NCBI RefSeq assembly: GCF_000406965.1 | Contig: NZ_KE136367.1 | Coordinates: 232,001 to 296,000 of the forward strand | Length of the DNA stretch: 64,000 nucleotides | From: Enterococcus avium ATCC 14025 | GTDB lineage: Bacteria; Bacillota; Bacilli; Lactobacillales; Enterococcaceae | Reading direction: 5' to 3' | Shown here: piece after piece, positions 9,261 to 17,741 of the stretch | Layout: every line of letters begins with the position of its first letter | Position numbering within the stretch: the first letter of the stretch is position 1 | Program-made: the position numbers and the translations under genes | The notes under the pieces: generated by a model | What the model saw: the letters and a program-made list of their open reading frames with translations, nothing else | What the model was told of the DNA's origin: nothing | Database searches by the model: none

Positions 9261-10070
9261 TTAACCTAGAATTCTAAGATTGTAGAAAACAATCGATAGT
9301 ACCATAACTAACAGAATAGCTTTTGTTGATGTCATCCCCTTTTTACCTAACAGCCAATAAACGAGAGCGACCAAGCAGGCTGGAATAAGGGCCGGCATGA
9401 TTTGATCAAGAATCTCTTGCAATTTCATCGTAACCTCGCCAGACTTATAGACGAAAGAGACATTTGCGGTAATAACAGTTGGAATAAGAGCTCCGACAAC
9501 TGTCACCCCTAATAAAATTGCCGCATCTGTTAGCGCATTAAGCTTATCGCTGAATTCATTGACCAACTTCAGCCCCTGCTTGTAGCCGAATGGAAGGAAG
9601 GTAAATCTGGCGATACAAACGGCAATATTTACCAATAACCAAATGATTACCCCTGTTACATTGCCTTTTTGTCCCATGTAAGCCGCGATCGATCCTAAAA
9701 CCGTCGGTAGTAGAACCCCAAAGATCGTGTCACCGACTCCAGCGAATGGCCCCATCAAGCCGGTTTTGATCCCGGTAATAACTTCTTTCGATTCGAAGCC
9801 TTCCTGTTCTTCAATCGCCAAGTCCATCCCGACAATAAAGTGTCCCATCATGGGATTACAGTTGAAGAATTGGTTGTGGGTCTCCAGCATTTCTTTTAAC
9901 TGTTCTTTGTTATCTCTATATTTCTTCTCTAGGAAAGGTAGCATCGTGTAAATATAGCCAGTAGACATCATACGTTCATAATTCCAACAAATTTGGCTTC
10001 CTAACATCCAGCGATAACTCGCTCGAAAAAGGTCTTTTTTAGTGATAATATTATTCTTCGTATTCTCCAT
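9261..10070 (-). CDS. PTS mannose/sorbose-family IID component
   Basis: This membrane protein of about 269 residues is the EIID subunit: it has the motifs CWNYERMMSTGYIYTMLPFL, MMGHFIVGMDLAIEEQ and GPFAGVGDTIFGVLLPT, and hydrophobic C-terminal segments. Two ATGs are close together; AGGAGG is 2 bases from the first (10076) and 8 from the second (10070), so 10070 is the likely start. Its 5' end overlaps the end of the IIC gene, a sign of translational coupling. Confidence 0.92.
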   Translation of the reverse strand: MENTKNNIITKKDLFRASYRWMLGSQICWNYERMMSTGYIYTMLPFLEKKYRDNKEQLKEMLETHNQFFNCNPMMGHFIVGMDLAIEEQEGFESKEVITGIKTGLMGPFAGVGDTIFGVLLPTVLGSIAAYMGQKGNVTGVIIWLLVNIAVCIARFTFLPFGYKQGLKLVNEFSDKLNALTDAAILLGVTVVGALIPTVITANVSFVYKSGEVTMKLQEILDQIMPALIPACLVALVYWLLGKKGMTSTKAILLVMVLSIVFYNLRILG

Positions 10071-10869
10071 CTTCATAACCTCCTAAAGTGATCGTTGCAT
10101 TAGCCGCTGCCACTGTCGCGGTCTCAACGTTCTTATCCTCACCAGCTTTATGATTGAAATGATTGATCGCTAGTGCAAAACCGACTAAAGCCACACCCAG
10201 CATAGGGACCTTTAAGTAAGCCGCGAGGAAAAAGCCAGCAATCAAGTAGGCAATATATTTATTCGTGGGAAGATACTTCAACAGAACAGCGATCCCGACT
10301 ACCGGAAGCAAGCCTCCTGCTACCTTCAATCCGCCCATTAGCCAATCAGGCATATCATTGACGATCACATCAACTACTTTTTGTCCAAAAATGAGCATGA
10401 TCCCTACTGGAATAGCACGAGATAAGCCCCAAGGAAACATTCCTAAAACCGTATTTCTTGCAATTCCTTTTGTATCTAACTCTTCGATGTTTTTATCAAT
10501 TCTGTGTAAGAAGAACGTGTTGGCAAAACGAGCTAGGACATCTAATTGAACCATCAGCAGCCCTACTGGAACCGCAATCGCTAATGCAAACTCGATCCCT
10601 TTACCAGAGATATGCGCAAAGGCTGTACCAACGATCGCCCCGGTCGTGAAATCCGGAACGGAAGCGCCTCCATAAGTTCCCACCCCAAGAACCATTAGTT
10701 GCAAGGTAGCTCCGATTGTCAATCCTAAAGTAACATCCCCAACGATCAATCCGGCAATGGTCCCTACGATTACCGGAAACTGCATTCCGATGACTAACGT
10801 TAAGTTGTCCAAAATACAAAAGAACGAAAAAATGATTAAAATAGCAATTTGCCAAGTAGCTAGCTCCAT
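10051..10869 (-). CDS. PTS mannose/sorbose-family IIC component
   Basis: The 272-residue polytopic protein is the EIIC channel subunit; the N-terminus ELATWQIAILIIFSFFCILDNLT and the GATLQLMVLGVGTYGGASVPDFTTGAIVGTAF region are typical. It forms the translocation unit with IID. It follows IIB by one base, with GAGGAG upstream of the ATG. Confidence 0.92.
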   Translation of the reverse strand: MELATWQIAILIIFSFFCILDNLTLVIGMQFPVIVGTIAGLIVGDVTLGLTIGATLQLMVLGVGTYGGASVPDFTTGAIVGTAFAHISGKGIEFALAIAVPVGLLMVQLDVLARFANTFFLHRIDKNIEELDTKGIARNTVLGMFPWGLSRAIPVGIMLIFGQKVVDVIVNDMPDWLMGGLKVAGGLLPVVGIAVLLKYLPTNKYIAYLIAGFFLAAYLKVPMLGVALVGFALAINHFNHKAGEDKNVETATVAAANATITLGGYEDGEYEE

Positions 10870-10870
10870 A

Positions 10871-11353
10871 TTAATTCTCCTCTCTCAACAATTTCATAAA
10901 ATCGCTTTTGTCCTCATTAGGTACCATCTGGGCGACTAATTTCACACCCTTCTCATTTAGATGTTTGAACGCTTCAATATCTTCAGGTGTAACACCAATT
11001 GATTTTGCGACTTGTTTTGAGCCTTTTTTGGCTGACATGTTCCCAATGTTTATCTCTTCCAACATCACGCCATTGTCCACTAACTCAACGAGCGTTGCTG
11101 GATTTTTGACGATCAGAAAAACTCTTTGATCATCGTATTGTCCATTAGTTATTCGAGCAGAAGCTCCTTTTGTGGTCAAAATACTGAGCTTGACTGAGTT
11201 GGGCTTAGCCATCTTGAGAACATCTTTTTCCATCTCATTTTTAACTACTACATTATCGACTACCATGATCCGATTTACTTTTAAGTGATTCGTCCACATT
11301 GTTGCTACCTGTCCGTGGATCAAGCGTTCATCGATTCGAACATTCACGATCAT
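10871..11353 (-). CDS. PTS mannose/sorbose-family IIB component
   Basis: This 160-residue cytoplasmic protein has the EIIB signature VRIDERLIHGQVA near the N-terminus, in which the His is the expected phosphorylation site. It takes phosphate from IIA and gives it to the sugar. An in-frame TTG at 11368 exists, but GGAGG lies 8 bases before the ATG at 11353, which also matches the family start MIVNVRID. Confidence 0.92.
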   Translation of the reverse strand: MIVNVRIDERLIHGQVATMWTNHLKVNRIMVVDNVVVKNEMEKDVLKMAKPNSVKLSILTTKGASARITNGQYDDQRVFLIVKNPATLVELVDNGVMLEEINIGNMSAKKGSKQVAKSIGVTPEDIEAFKHLNEKGVKLVAQMVPNEDKSDFMKLLREEN

Positions 11354-11371
11354 TTTCCTCGCCTCCAATTT

Positions 11372-11722
11372 CTATAATTCCTTGATAGATTCCTTTGCAC
11401 CAATCAAACTATTCTCGATACTTTCCCCCATGACCAGACTGAGCATCATTGATAGATTCAATCCCGTAAATACCCGTATCCCGTTACTATTCTTTTTGGT
11501 CAACAGAGCCGCATTTGCTGGACTGCCTCCAGGAATATCACAATAGATTGATACCTCATCCTCAGCAAATGCTATCCGTTTATTGTATTGCTCGATAATA
11601 TCTGTCACAGACATCTCTTCTGTAAAATCAATCGAGAAGATATTGTCCTGCTTTCCTGCAATCATCTCTACACTATTTTTTATCGTTTCCCCGTACTTGC
11701 CATGTCCACATAAAAGAATCAT
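11372..11722 (-). CDS. PTS mannose/sorbose-family IIA component
   Basis: The 116-residue protein starts MILLCGHGKYGETIKNSVEM; the His in CGHGKYG is the expected HPr-dependent phosphorylation site of the EIIA-Man family. The motif DIPGGSPAN is also typical. It is a stand-alone domain, first of the PTS subunits after the GntR gene, 12 bases downstream of it. Confidence 0.9.
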   Translation of the reverse strand: MILLCGHGKYGETIKNSVEMIAGKQDNIFSIDFTEEMSVTDIIEQYNKRIAFAEDEVSIYCDIPGGSPANAALLTKKNSNGIRVFTGLNLSMMLSLVMGESIENSLIGAKESIKEL

Positions 11723-11734
11723 CTTCTCACCTTC

Positions 11735-12430
11735 CTAGACAGATGCCACAGTGACATCAAAGTAGTTATATTTTTTATATGACAGAATAAATTCAATTAA
11801 CTTGTTATCGGTTGAAAATGTTTTTTGCGTCATGAGTACAACTGGCTCTGAGTCAGACAACTTCAGTAGTTTTTTTACATCATCAGGAACAGGAAATAAA
11901 ATTTTGAAATTTTCTTCAAACTTGGCATTAAATAAATTAATATTTTTCTTCTCGCGAACCGTGTCATAGATCGATTTCAGCTGTTCCTTAGAAGCTCCCT
12001 GGATGTAATTTGAATCAATATAGGTCACTGCCAGTTGAATCGCTTCGTTCCGCGCATACTTCAATCGCGTAATTTTCTGAACTTCGATACCTTCATCAAA
12101 CTCACCAAGAATTTCTGAAGTCAACTCATTTTGAACAGAAATGACCTCTGTGTGCTCATCGCTGCGATCGTAATATTTATAGTCATTCTCGAAGTATCGT
12201 ACAGTTGATCCTCTAAGTGCTTTCGTAACAAAGGTACCTTTTCCTTGGATTCTGTGAACGTATCCTTCAGAAACAAGTTCATTTAGCGCTTTGACTACCG
12301 TTGTGGAACTGACGTTGTATTTACTCTTCAAATCGGCTTCACTAGAAATTTTTTGTCCGGGTTGAAATTCCTTCGATAAGATTCGTTTGACGATATCTTG
12401 TTTTATTTCTTCATATTTTGCTATGGCCAT
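11735..12430 (-). CDS. GntR/HutC family regulator of the PTS operon
   Basis: The 231-residue protein has an N-terminal GntR winged helix (about residues 5-70, motif VSSTTVVKALNELVSEGYVHRIQGKGTF) and a C-terminal UTRA ligand-binding domain, which normally binds a phosphosugar. It is the first gene of the PTS operon and shares its promoter, so it is probably autoregulated. A GTTAAC-ct-GTTAAC element sits immediately after the -10. Confidence 0.88.
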   Translation of the reverse strand: MAIAKYEEIKQDIVKRILSKEFQPGQKISSEADLKSKYNVSSTTVVKALNELVSEGYVHRIQGKGTFVTKALRGSTVRYFENDYKYYDRSDEHTEVISVQNELTSEILGEFDEGIEVQKITRLKYARNEAIQLAVTYIDSNYIQGASKEQLKSIYDTVREKKNINLFNAKFEENFKILFPVPDDVKKLLKLSDSEPVVLMTQKTFSTDNKLIEFILSYKKYNYFDVTVASV

Positions 12431-12458
12431 GATTTAGCTCCTCCTATCTACTTAACAC

Positions 12459-12472
12459 GTTAACCTGTTAAC
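12459..12472. promoter_or_regulatory. Candidate GntR operator
   Basis: Two GTTAAC palindromes separated by CT lie just downstream of the -10 of the PTS operon promoter. The wider sequence CACGTTAACCTGTTAACACG is close to symmetric. Position over the transcription start fits repression by the first gene product. Confidence 0.5.
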
Positions 12473-12478
12473 ACGTCC

Positions 12479-12507
12479 ATAATAGCACCTCGAAAAACCT
12501 ATTGCAA
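12479..12507 (-). promoter_or_regulatory. Promoter of the mannose-family PTS operon
   Basis: On the minus strand, TTGCAA is followed after 17 bases by TATTAT, about 50 bases upstream of the GntR gene start. Confidence 0.65.
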
Positions 12508-12516
12508 GCGTTTTCT
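12503..12516. promoter_or_regulatory. Candidate cre site overlapping the -35
   Basis: TGCAAGCGTTTTCT matches the CcpA consensus TGWAANCGNTNWCA at 12 of 14 positions, with the central CG conserved. It overlaps the -35 hexamer, a position expected to give carbon catabolite repression. Confidence 0.4.
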
Positions 12517-12577
12517 TAAAATTGATTTTTTCCTTATTTTAGAAAATGAAGCCTAATGACTATTTCACCAACATAAA

Positions 12578-12608
12578 AAAGCCTTCCAATTATTGATAGG
12601 AAGGCTTT
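12578..12608 (-). terminator. Terminator of ridA
   Basis: Perfect arms AAAGCCTTCC and GGAAGGCTTT around an 11-base loop; T-rich on the minus strand (TTTTTT). It lies shortly after the ridA stop. Confidence 0.8.
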
Positions 12609-12631
12609 AAACGTATTTATTAAATTGACGT

Positions 12632-13051
12632 TTACTCAACAACCGCAATAATCTCAACTTCTACCAACGCATCCTTCGGCAAGTTTGCGACACCCACACA
12701 AGAACGACTGGGTTTTTCCTTATCAAAAAAGCTAGCATAAATTTGGTTAAATGCTGCAAAATCAGACATGTTTTTCAAGAAGCAAGTCGTTTTTACTACC
12801 TTGTCGTAATCTGCTCCAACAGCCTTCAATACCCCGCCGACATTTCGTAATACTTGATACGTTTGGTCTTCAATCGTTTCTCCGACTAATTCTCCGCTTA
12901 CTGGATCTAACGCGATCTGACCAGAAGCATACAGCATGCCGTTTACAACTTTTGCTTGGACATATGGTCCAATTGCTTGTGGTGCCTCCGTTGTTTCCAC
13001 CGTATAGATTGATTTTTCTTGAAAGTTCACTTCTGTTACGTTATTTTCCAA
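12632..13051 (-). CDS. ridA: RidA family enamine/imine deaminase
   Basis: The product is a Rid-family protein of about 139 residues with the motifs AIGPYVQAKVVNGMLYASGQIALDP, the conserved Arg of the active site in PSRSCVGVANLPKDALVEVEI, and the usual C-terminal strand. RidA hydrolyses 2-aminoacrylate and related enamines made by PLP enzymes such as threonine dehydratase, which protects isoleucine synthesis and other PLP enzymes. TTG at 13051 has GGAG 8-9 bases upstream and is the likely start; the frame is open further up but that part overlaps a terminator hairpin. It lies behind a 275-base leader with a leader peptide and attenuator. Confidence 0.9.
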   Translation of the reverse strand: MENNVTEVNFQEKSIYTVETTEAPQAIGPYVQAKVVNGMLYASGQIALDPVSGELVGETIEDQTYQVLRNVGGVLKAVGADYDKVVKTTCFLKNMSDFAAFNQIYASFFDKEKPSRSCVGVANLPKDALVEVEIIAVVE

Positions 13052-13133
13052 TTGCTCCACTCCTTTTTTTTCATTACAATTAACCAACAAATCATTCAAC
13101 CGAAACAAGACTATTACTCTGCTAAACTGAAAA

Positions 13134-13161
13134 AAGCATCTCACCGATTGGTGGGATGCTT
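13134..13161 (-). terminator. Leader terminator (attenuator) upstream of ridA
   Basis: On the minus strand arms AAGCATCCCACC and GGTGAGATGCTT pair over 12 bases with one wobble and run into TTTTTT. An upstream GTGGGAT (13167-13173) can instead pair with ATCCCAC in the first arm (13151-13157), which would break the terminator. Confidence 0.75.
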
Positions 13162-13189
13162 GGAGAATCCCACTCAACAAATGTCAAAC

Positions 13190-13229
13190 AGGACTTCAAA
13201 CTGTTTTTCCAAAACAGATTTCAAGTCCT
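13190..13229 (-). other. Leader hairpin overlapping the end of the ridA leader peptide
   Basis: AGGACTT/AAGTCCT outer arms and CTGTTTT/AAAACAG inner arms enclose a small loop. The 5' arm on the minus strand contains the last codons and the stop of the leader peptide, the arrangement expected for a 1:2 pause hairpin in ribosome-mediated attenuation. Confidence 0.6.
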
Positions 13230-13274
13230 CAGTCTAATAATAATGATCATTTGTCTAGTAGTCGTCGCGTTCAT
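13221..13274 (-). CDS. Leader peptide of ridA, Thr- and Ile-rich
   Basis: A 17-residue open frame reads MNATTTRQMIIIIRLRT and stops at TGA. AAAAGGAG lies 7 bases before the ATG. It has three consecutive Thr codons and four consecutive Ile codons, and lies between a consensus promoter and a terminator hairpin that precedes ridA. Such runs are the hallmark of attenuation leader peptides for isoleucine or branched-chain genes. RidA protects the threonine-to-isoleucine route, so isoleucine sensing makes sense. Recognition is from sequence only; translation is not proven. Confidence 0.7.
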   Translation of the reverse strand: MNATTTRQMIIIIRLRT

Positions 13275-13331
13275 AGAAATTCTCCTTTTAAAATTAAATT
13301 TAAATGGCATTTAAATTAATTTATGATTGTA

Positions 13332-13360
13332 ATGATAACGGAGGTTCCATTTATTGTCAA
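13332..13360 (-). promoter_or_regulatory. Promoter of the ridA leader
   Basis: On the minus strand, TTGACA is followed after exactly 17 bases by TATCAT. The leader peptide ATG lies about 58 bases downstream of the -10. Confidence 0.75.
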
Positions 13361-13481
13361 TGAGTTTAAAGAATTTTCTGACATTTCTATCTCACATTTT
13401 TGTAAGAAGATTGTTCGCTCAATAAATGGATGGATGGAAAAAATTTCGTTATCCTCTTGTTAAGAAAGAGAGGATTTTTTT

Positions 13482-14270
13482 ATGAATAAAGGGATGAATG
13501 GTTTCCAGTTAAAAGTTTTAGGGGTCGTGACCATGGTACTCGATCACATTGCGGAGTTTTTTCTATTTTTAGGAGTGCCCATGTGGTTTCATTGGATTGG
13601 TCGAATCGCCGCACCAATTTTTCTTTTTGAAAGTTCAGAAGGTTTTGTCCACACCCGTAATCGAAAAAAATATATGTTTCGTTTATTAGCCGGTTTTTGG
13701 CTGATGGGAATTATCAATATGATTTTGAATCGCTATTTTGCGGTTGGAGACGCAATCGTTATTAATAATATTTTTGGCACGTTATTCTTAGGTACTGTCT
13801 ACATGCAAGCATGCGAATATATTAAAGACCGTAAAGTGGCTAAGGGAGTAATTTGGTTCCTTGTTCCAACCCTATTAAGTGTTTTGACAATCGGCCTGTT
13901 GTCTAGCGGATTACTTGATTCTAAATTCGGCATGCTTTTTTTCCAAGCATTTAATTTACTTGTACCAACACTATTGTTAACTGAAGGCGGAATTCTATTT
14001 GTTTTATTAGCAGTTCTATTCTATCTTTTCCACGGCAAGAAATTTTTACAGGTTGCAGCACTTGTTGTCATTGCGTTACTAACCCTGATTTTCGGTGGCG
14101 GTATACAGCATGCGTTTATGATGAATTACCAATGGATGATGATGTTTTCAGCAATTCCAATCATTTTATACAATGGTGAAAAAGGTCGCAGTATGCGGAA
14201 TTTCTTCTATATTTTCTATCCCGCACACATTGCAATTTTTGCCATTATCAGCTTTTTGATCCAACGCTAG
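13482..14270 (+). CDS. TraX family membrane protein
   Basis: The 262-residue protein is highly hydrophobic with about seven membrane segments and has the TraX-family N-terminus (LKVLGVVTMVLDHIAEFF, HWIGRIAAPIFLFESSEGF). TraX of F plasmid acetylates pilin, and the family is related to membrane acyltransferases; chromosomal Gram-positive members are of unknown role. There is no conjugation gene nearby. GAGAGG precedes the ATG. Confidence 0.85.
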   Translation: MNKGMNGFQLKVLGVVTMVLDHIAEFFLFLGVPMWFHWIGRIAAPIFLFESSEGFVHTRNRKKYMFRLLAGFWLMGIINMILNRYFAVGDAIVINNIFGTLFLGTVYMQACEYIKDRKVAKGVIWFLVPTLLSVLTIGLLSSGLLDSKFGMLFFQAFNLLVPTLLLTEGGILFVLLAVLFYLFHGKKFLQVAALVVIALLTLIFGGGIQHAFMMNYQWMMMFSAIPIILYNGEKGRSMRNFFYIFYPAHIAIFAIISFLIQR

Positions 14271-14347
14271 ACTTGACCTTCTCCATAAAAAGCTTTAAAA
14301 TGCTTTTTGTGAATAAATCGTACAGATAACACGTAATGCGTGTCGAG

Positions 14348-14390
14348 AGAGAGGCGGTTTCTATTAATTTAGAAACCACCTCTCTTTTTG
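14348..14390 (+). terminator. Terminator downstream of the TraX-like gene
   Basis: Arms AGAGAGGCGGTTTCT and AGAAACCACCTCTCT pair over 15 bases with one mismatch and are followed by TTTTTG. The rest of 14271-14576 shows no gene and no clear consensus promoter. Confidence 0.8.
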
Positions 14391-14576
14391 TCAGTTCTGC
14401 TTTTTGCAGTAAATAAATACAAGCAGATTCATAACCAAAAGCGTTGAGCAGTTTAGCAGAATGCTATGCGCAATGAAAGAAGTGCCTGCCATTAAAGCTG
14501 CTTCTTACTCTGGCAAAATAAATAATGGAGACGCCCGAATTTAAAGTTATTTGTCGAATTAAAGTGAGGTTATTAT

Positions 14577-15947
14577 ATGAAAGAAAAGAAAATCCATTTA
14601 TTACTAGCTGTCCTTGCCACTGGGATCATGTCCTTTGCCGGAGTCTTAATCGAAACCGCCATGAACGTGACCTTCCCCACTCTGATCAAGCAGTTCGGAA
14701 TATCCACCGGGATGGTGCAGTGGGTCACGACCATTTATCTCTTAGTCATCTCTATTATGGTGCCTTTTTCCAATTATCTATTGAAAAATTTTTCGATTCG
14801 AAAATTGTTTATCATCGCGAATCTTTTTTTCATTGCTGGATTGATGACAGATTTGTGGTCTCCTTCTTACAGTATTTTGTTAATTGGACGCTTATTGCAA
14901 GGGATTAGTACCGGAATTGCGTTACCCTTGATGTTCCACATTATCTTAAATTTCACCCCTATGCATAAGCGCGGAACGATGATGGGTGTGGGCACACTGA
15001 CAACGTCCATTGCTCCAGCAATCGGACCAACCTATGGCGGTATTATGACTGCAAGTCTTTCTTGGCATGCGATCTTCTTATTTTTATTACCTATCTTAGT
15101 GCTTTCACTAATCATTGGTCTTTATGCCATTCCAGAAATATCTGTCAAAAAAACTGGTGCATTAGATATTGTCAGTCTCATTGGCGTTGCATTGCTATTC
15201 AGCGGACTATTGATGTTCTTAAATCAAATTGGAAGTTTAGCGAGTCTACTTTCATTGGCAGTTGGTATCCTTGGCTTATTGATCTTCTATCGGCAAGCGA
15301 CACGGGGAAAAAATCCATTAGTCCGAATCACTGTTTTGAAAAATAAAGTCTTCGTACTATTTTTGTGCGGTTTCTTAGTTTGTCAGTTCTTATTATTAGG
15401 CATTTCCTTTGTCTTGCCTAACTTCGTTCAAATCGTTTTAGGTAAAGACGCCTTTATTGCCGGCCTTGTCATGATGCCTGGTGCGGCTGTTGGGGCGATC
15501 TTAGCACCAATCTCTGGGCGTGTCTTGGATTCATTTGGTGCGAAAAAACCAATCTTACTAGGCTTAAGCTTTGCCACCATCGGCTGGATCGCGTTGACTC
15601 TGTTGTTACGCTCGCCGTTTTTACTTGGTTTCGTTGCAGGACATGTTTTTTATATGATCGGTATCGGTTTTTCTTACAGTAACCTAATGACCACGGGGAT
15701 GAATTTACTATCTGAAGATGAGTACGGCGATGGAAATACGTTGTTCAATACCTTGCAGCAATTCTCTGGCGCGGTTGCCACCGCGATTGTTGCGACAATC
15801 ATCAATTTAGCGCAGCAAGCCCAATCAGATTTCATCGCTGCCACCACTACAGGCTCGCAAATTTCACTGTTGTTCTTATTGGCTTTATTGCTTGCCGTCT
15901 TGATTGCTTGTTTGATTCATTTTCGTAAAGCAGCCACTCCTGCTTAA
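14577..15947 (+). CDS. MFS transporter, DHA2 (EmrB/QacA-like) type
   Basis: The 456-residue protein has about 14 membrane segments. The N-terminal stretch VLIETAMNVTFPTLIKQFG and the GRLLQGISTGIALPLMF motif mark the drug:proton antiporter DHA2 family. The substrate is unknown. GTGAGG precedes the ATG by 7 bases. An XRE-type regulator gene follows in the same direction and may be co-transcribed or control it. Confidence 0.85.
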   Translation: MKEKKIHLLLAVLATGIMSFAGVLIETAMNVTFPTLIKQFGISTGMVQWVTTIYLLVISIMVPFSNYLLKNFSIRKLFIIANLFFIAGLMTDLWSPSYSILLIGRLLQGISTGIALPLMFHIILNFTPMHKRGTMMGVGTLTTSIAPAIGPTYGGIMTASLSWHAIFLFLLPILVLSLIIGLYAIPEISVKKTGALDIVSLIGVALLFSGLLMFLNQIGSLASLLSLAVGILGLLIFYRQATRGKNPLVRITVLKNKVFVLFLCGFLVCQFLLLGISFVLPNFVQIVLGKDAFIAGLVMMPGAAVGAILAPISGRVLDSFGAKKPILLGLSFATIGWIALTLLLRSPFLLGFVAGHVFYMIGIGFSYSNLMTTGMNLLSEDEYGDGNTLFNTLQQFSGAVATAIVATIINLAQQAQSDFIAATTTGSQISLLFLLALLLAVLIACLIHFRKAATPA

Positions 15948-16040
15948 TGTTAAAGTAACGGGCAAATGTTCGGCCGATACTCGCTAGTTTTTATATCAAA
16001 TCCTGCTAAACTTAACTTATCAAGTTTGGAGGGATACATC

Positions 16041-16496
16041 ATGACATTAGGAACGAATTTCTTCAATGCACGAAAAAAAAGAGGCTTGTCACAAGAAGAA
16101 GTCGCAGAAAAACTCGGTGTAAGCAGGCAGACGATTTCAAAATGGGAACTGGATGAAACTTTGCCTGATATTAACCAATCGAAGAAATTAGCCGTCACAT
16201 ACAAGGTTTCTTTGGATGAATTGATCGAATTTGATCCGGATCTTAACGATATTAAAGAAGTGATTGCCAAAACGAGTGAAGAAAAACAAGCGAAAGTCGA
16301 TTGGACGAATGTCTGGGCGGAAAAATACCCCATCTTAGCGACTTATCAAACGGAAGTCGATTTGAATGACTACATCCCAAAAATAAAAGATATGCTTCTG
16401 CTTTTGAAAAGGAATTATGGCTATAACGATCAAGATACCTTTTTAGTCTTGAAAGATATTTTGGCTCAAATTTGGAAGGATACAGAAAAGCCGTGA
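16041..16496 (+). CDS. XRE family regulator
   Basis: The product of 151 residues starts MTLGTNFFNARKKRGLSQEE and has a Cro/C1 helix-turn-helix over about residues 8-62 (VAEKLGVSRQTISKWELDE). The C-terminal half is helical and unassigned. GGAGG lies 8 bases before the ATG at 16041; an earlier in-frame ATG at 15966 has no such site. It follows the DHA2 exporter gene by about 93 bases. Confidence 0.85.
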   Translation: MTLGTNFFNARKKRGLSQEEVAEKLGVSRQTISKWELDETLPDINQSKKLAVTYKVSLDELIEFDPDLNDIKEVIAKTSEEKQAKVDWTNVWAEKYPILATYQTEVDLNDYIPKIKDMLLLLKRNYGYNDQDTFLVLKDILAQIWKDTEKP

Positions 16497-16517
16497 CGAG
16501 CGTTCGTCACGGTTTTT
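16491..16517. terminator. Terminator between XRE gene and MFS gene
   Basis: CCGTGACGA and TCGTCACGG pair perfectly and are followed by TTTTTCT. It overlaps the stop codon of the XRE gene and lies only a few bases after the stop of the convergent MFS gene, so it can serve both. Confidence 0.85.
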
Positions 16518-16521
16518 CTAT

Positions 16522-17730
16522 TTACTCTTCACATTCGGCCATTTCATTTGACGTTTCTGTTGATTCACTCTTTTTCACTTGCACAATCAAGAGAATCGCT
16601 AACAATACAATCACGGCTCCAAAAATAGGTGTGTAGGCGATGCCCATTTTCCCAGTTACTTGCGCTCCCACTGTCGAACCTAGTGTGATCCCGATATTAA
16701 AGGCAGCAATATTAAACGCTGAAGCTAAAGTAATGTCTTGCGGCACATATTTCTCTGCTAACTGTACAACATACAATTGCAAGCCTGGTACATTCATGAA
16801 GGCAAACAGACCCAAGAGCAACGCCGCCAGCAAACCTAGAATATTGTTTCCAATCAAAGTAGTCGCAAATAAGAATACAAGAGCCGCCATTAAAAGACCA
16901 AACATTTTAATCAACGAAGCCAACGGTTTTTCATTGGCAAGCTGTCCACCAATCGTATTGCCGATCGCCACCATCACTCCGTAAACAATCAAAATAATGA
17001 CAACAGCACTAGCTGAAAGTCCAAAGCCTTCTAAAATTGGCGACAAATACGTATAAGCCGCAAAGGTTCCACCATAACCAAAGGCAGTGATTAAGAAGGA
17101 CATGACCAATGGTTTATTGGTAAAAATTCGAACAAAGCCCTTCAAGTCAACTTTACCGGGAATTGGCAACTGACGAGGCACTAAGAAGCTACTGGCAATT
17201 AAGCCTAACAGTCCAACCACTGCAATAAAGATAAAGGACATATTCCACGTGGTTTGTTGACCTATGAAAGTCCCCAACGGCACTCCGGTTACGGTCGCCA
17301 CAGTCAAACCTGTAAACATGATGGCGATCGCACTAGCACGACGGGAAGGTTCTACGACATCCGCCGCGATCACGGTGGAAACCGACATAAAGATGCCATG
17401 AGCCAGCGCCGCTAAAATACGCCCCAGCAATAAAATCATAAAGGTCGGTGCAAAGGCTGCTAATAAGTTCCCACTAATAAACAGCAGCATGATCCCGATC
17501 ATCAGATTGCGACGATTCCATTTTCCGGTTAACACCGTTAATAAAGGGGCTCCGATCGTGACGCCTAACGCGTATAAAGAAACGGTTAAACCGGCTTGAG
17601 CTAATGTGACATTGAAGCTTTTAACGATCATCGGCAAAAGCCCTACACTAATAAATTCTGTTGACCCGATCGCAAAGGCGTTGATTGCGAGAGCCAGTAA
17701 CGTTAAGTTTGGTGAAATTTTCTTTTCCAT
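16522..17730 (-). CDS. MFS transporter, DHA1 (AraJ/YdhP-like) type
   Basis: The 402-residue protein has 12 predicted membrane segments, with LALAINAFAIGSTEFISVGLLPMI and the GRILAALAHGIFMSVSTVIAAD motif typical of the AraJ/YdhP/chloramphenicol-efflux group of sugar and drug exporters. AGGAGG precedes the ATG. The nearest upstream feature is a decayed reading frame whose stop is 12 bases away. HxlR gene is divergent and may regulate it. Confidence 0.88.
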   Translation of the reverse strand: MEKKISPNLTLLALAINAFAIGSTEFISVGLLPMIVKSFNVTLAQAGLTVSLYALGVTIGAPLLTVLTGKWNRRNLMIGIMLLFISGNLLAAFAPTFMILLLGRILAALAHGIFMSVSTVIAADVVEPSRRASAIAIMFTGLTVATVTGVPLGTFIGQQTTWNMSFIFIAVVGLLGLIASSFLVPRQLPIPGKVDLKGFVRIFTNKPLVMSFLITAFGYGGTFAAYTYLSPILEGFGLSASAVVIILIVYGVMVAIGNTIGGQLANEKPLASLIKMFGLLMAALVFLFATTLIGNNILGLLAALLLGLFAFMNVPGLQLYVVQLAEKYVPQDITLASAFNIAAFNIGITLGSTVGAQVTGKMGIAYTPIFGAVIVLLAILLIVQVKKSESTETSNEMAECEE

Positions 17731-17741
17731 GTTGTTCCTCC

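Noticed and set aside
13051..13180. N-terminal extension of ridA
   Set aside because: The open frame upstream of TTG 13051 covers the attenuator hairpin and does not resemble RidA proteins.
13051..13360. T-box before ridA
   Set aside because: No T-box consensus or specifier stem; a leader peptide explains the region better.
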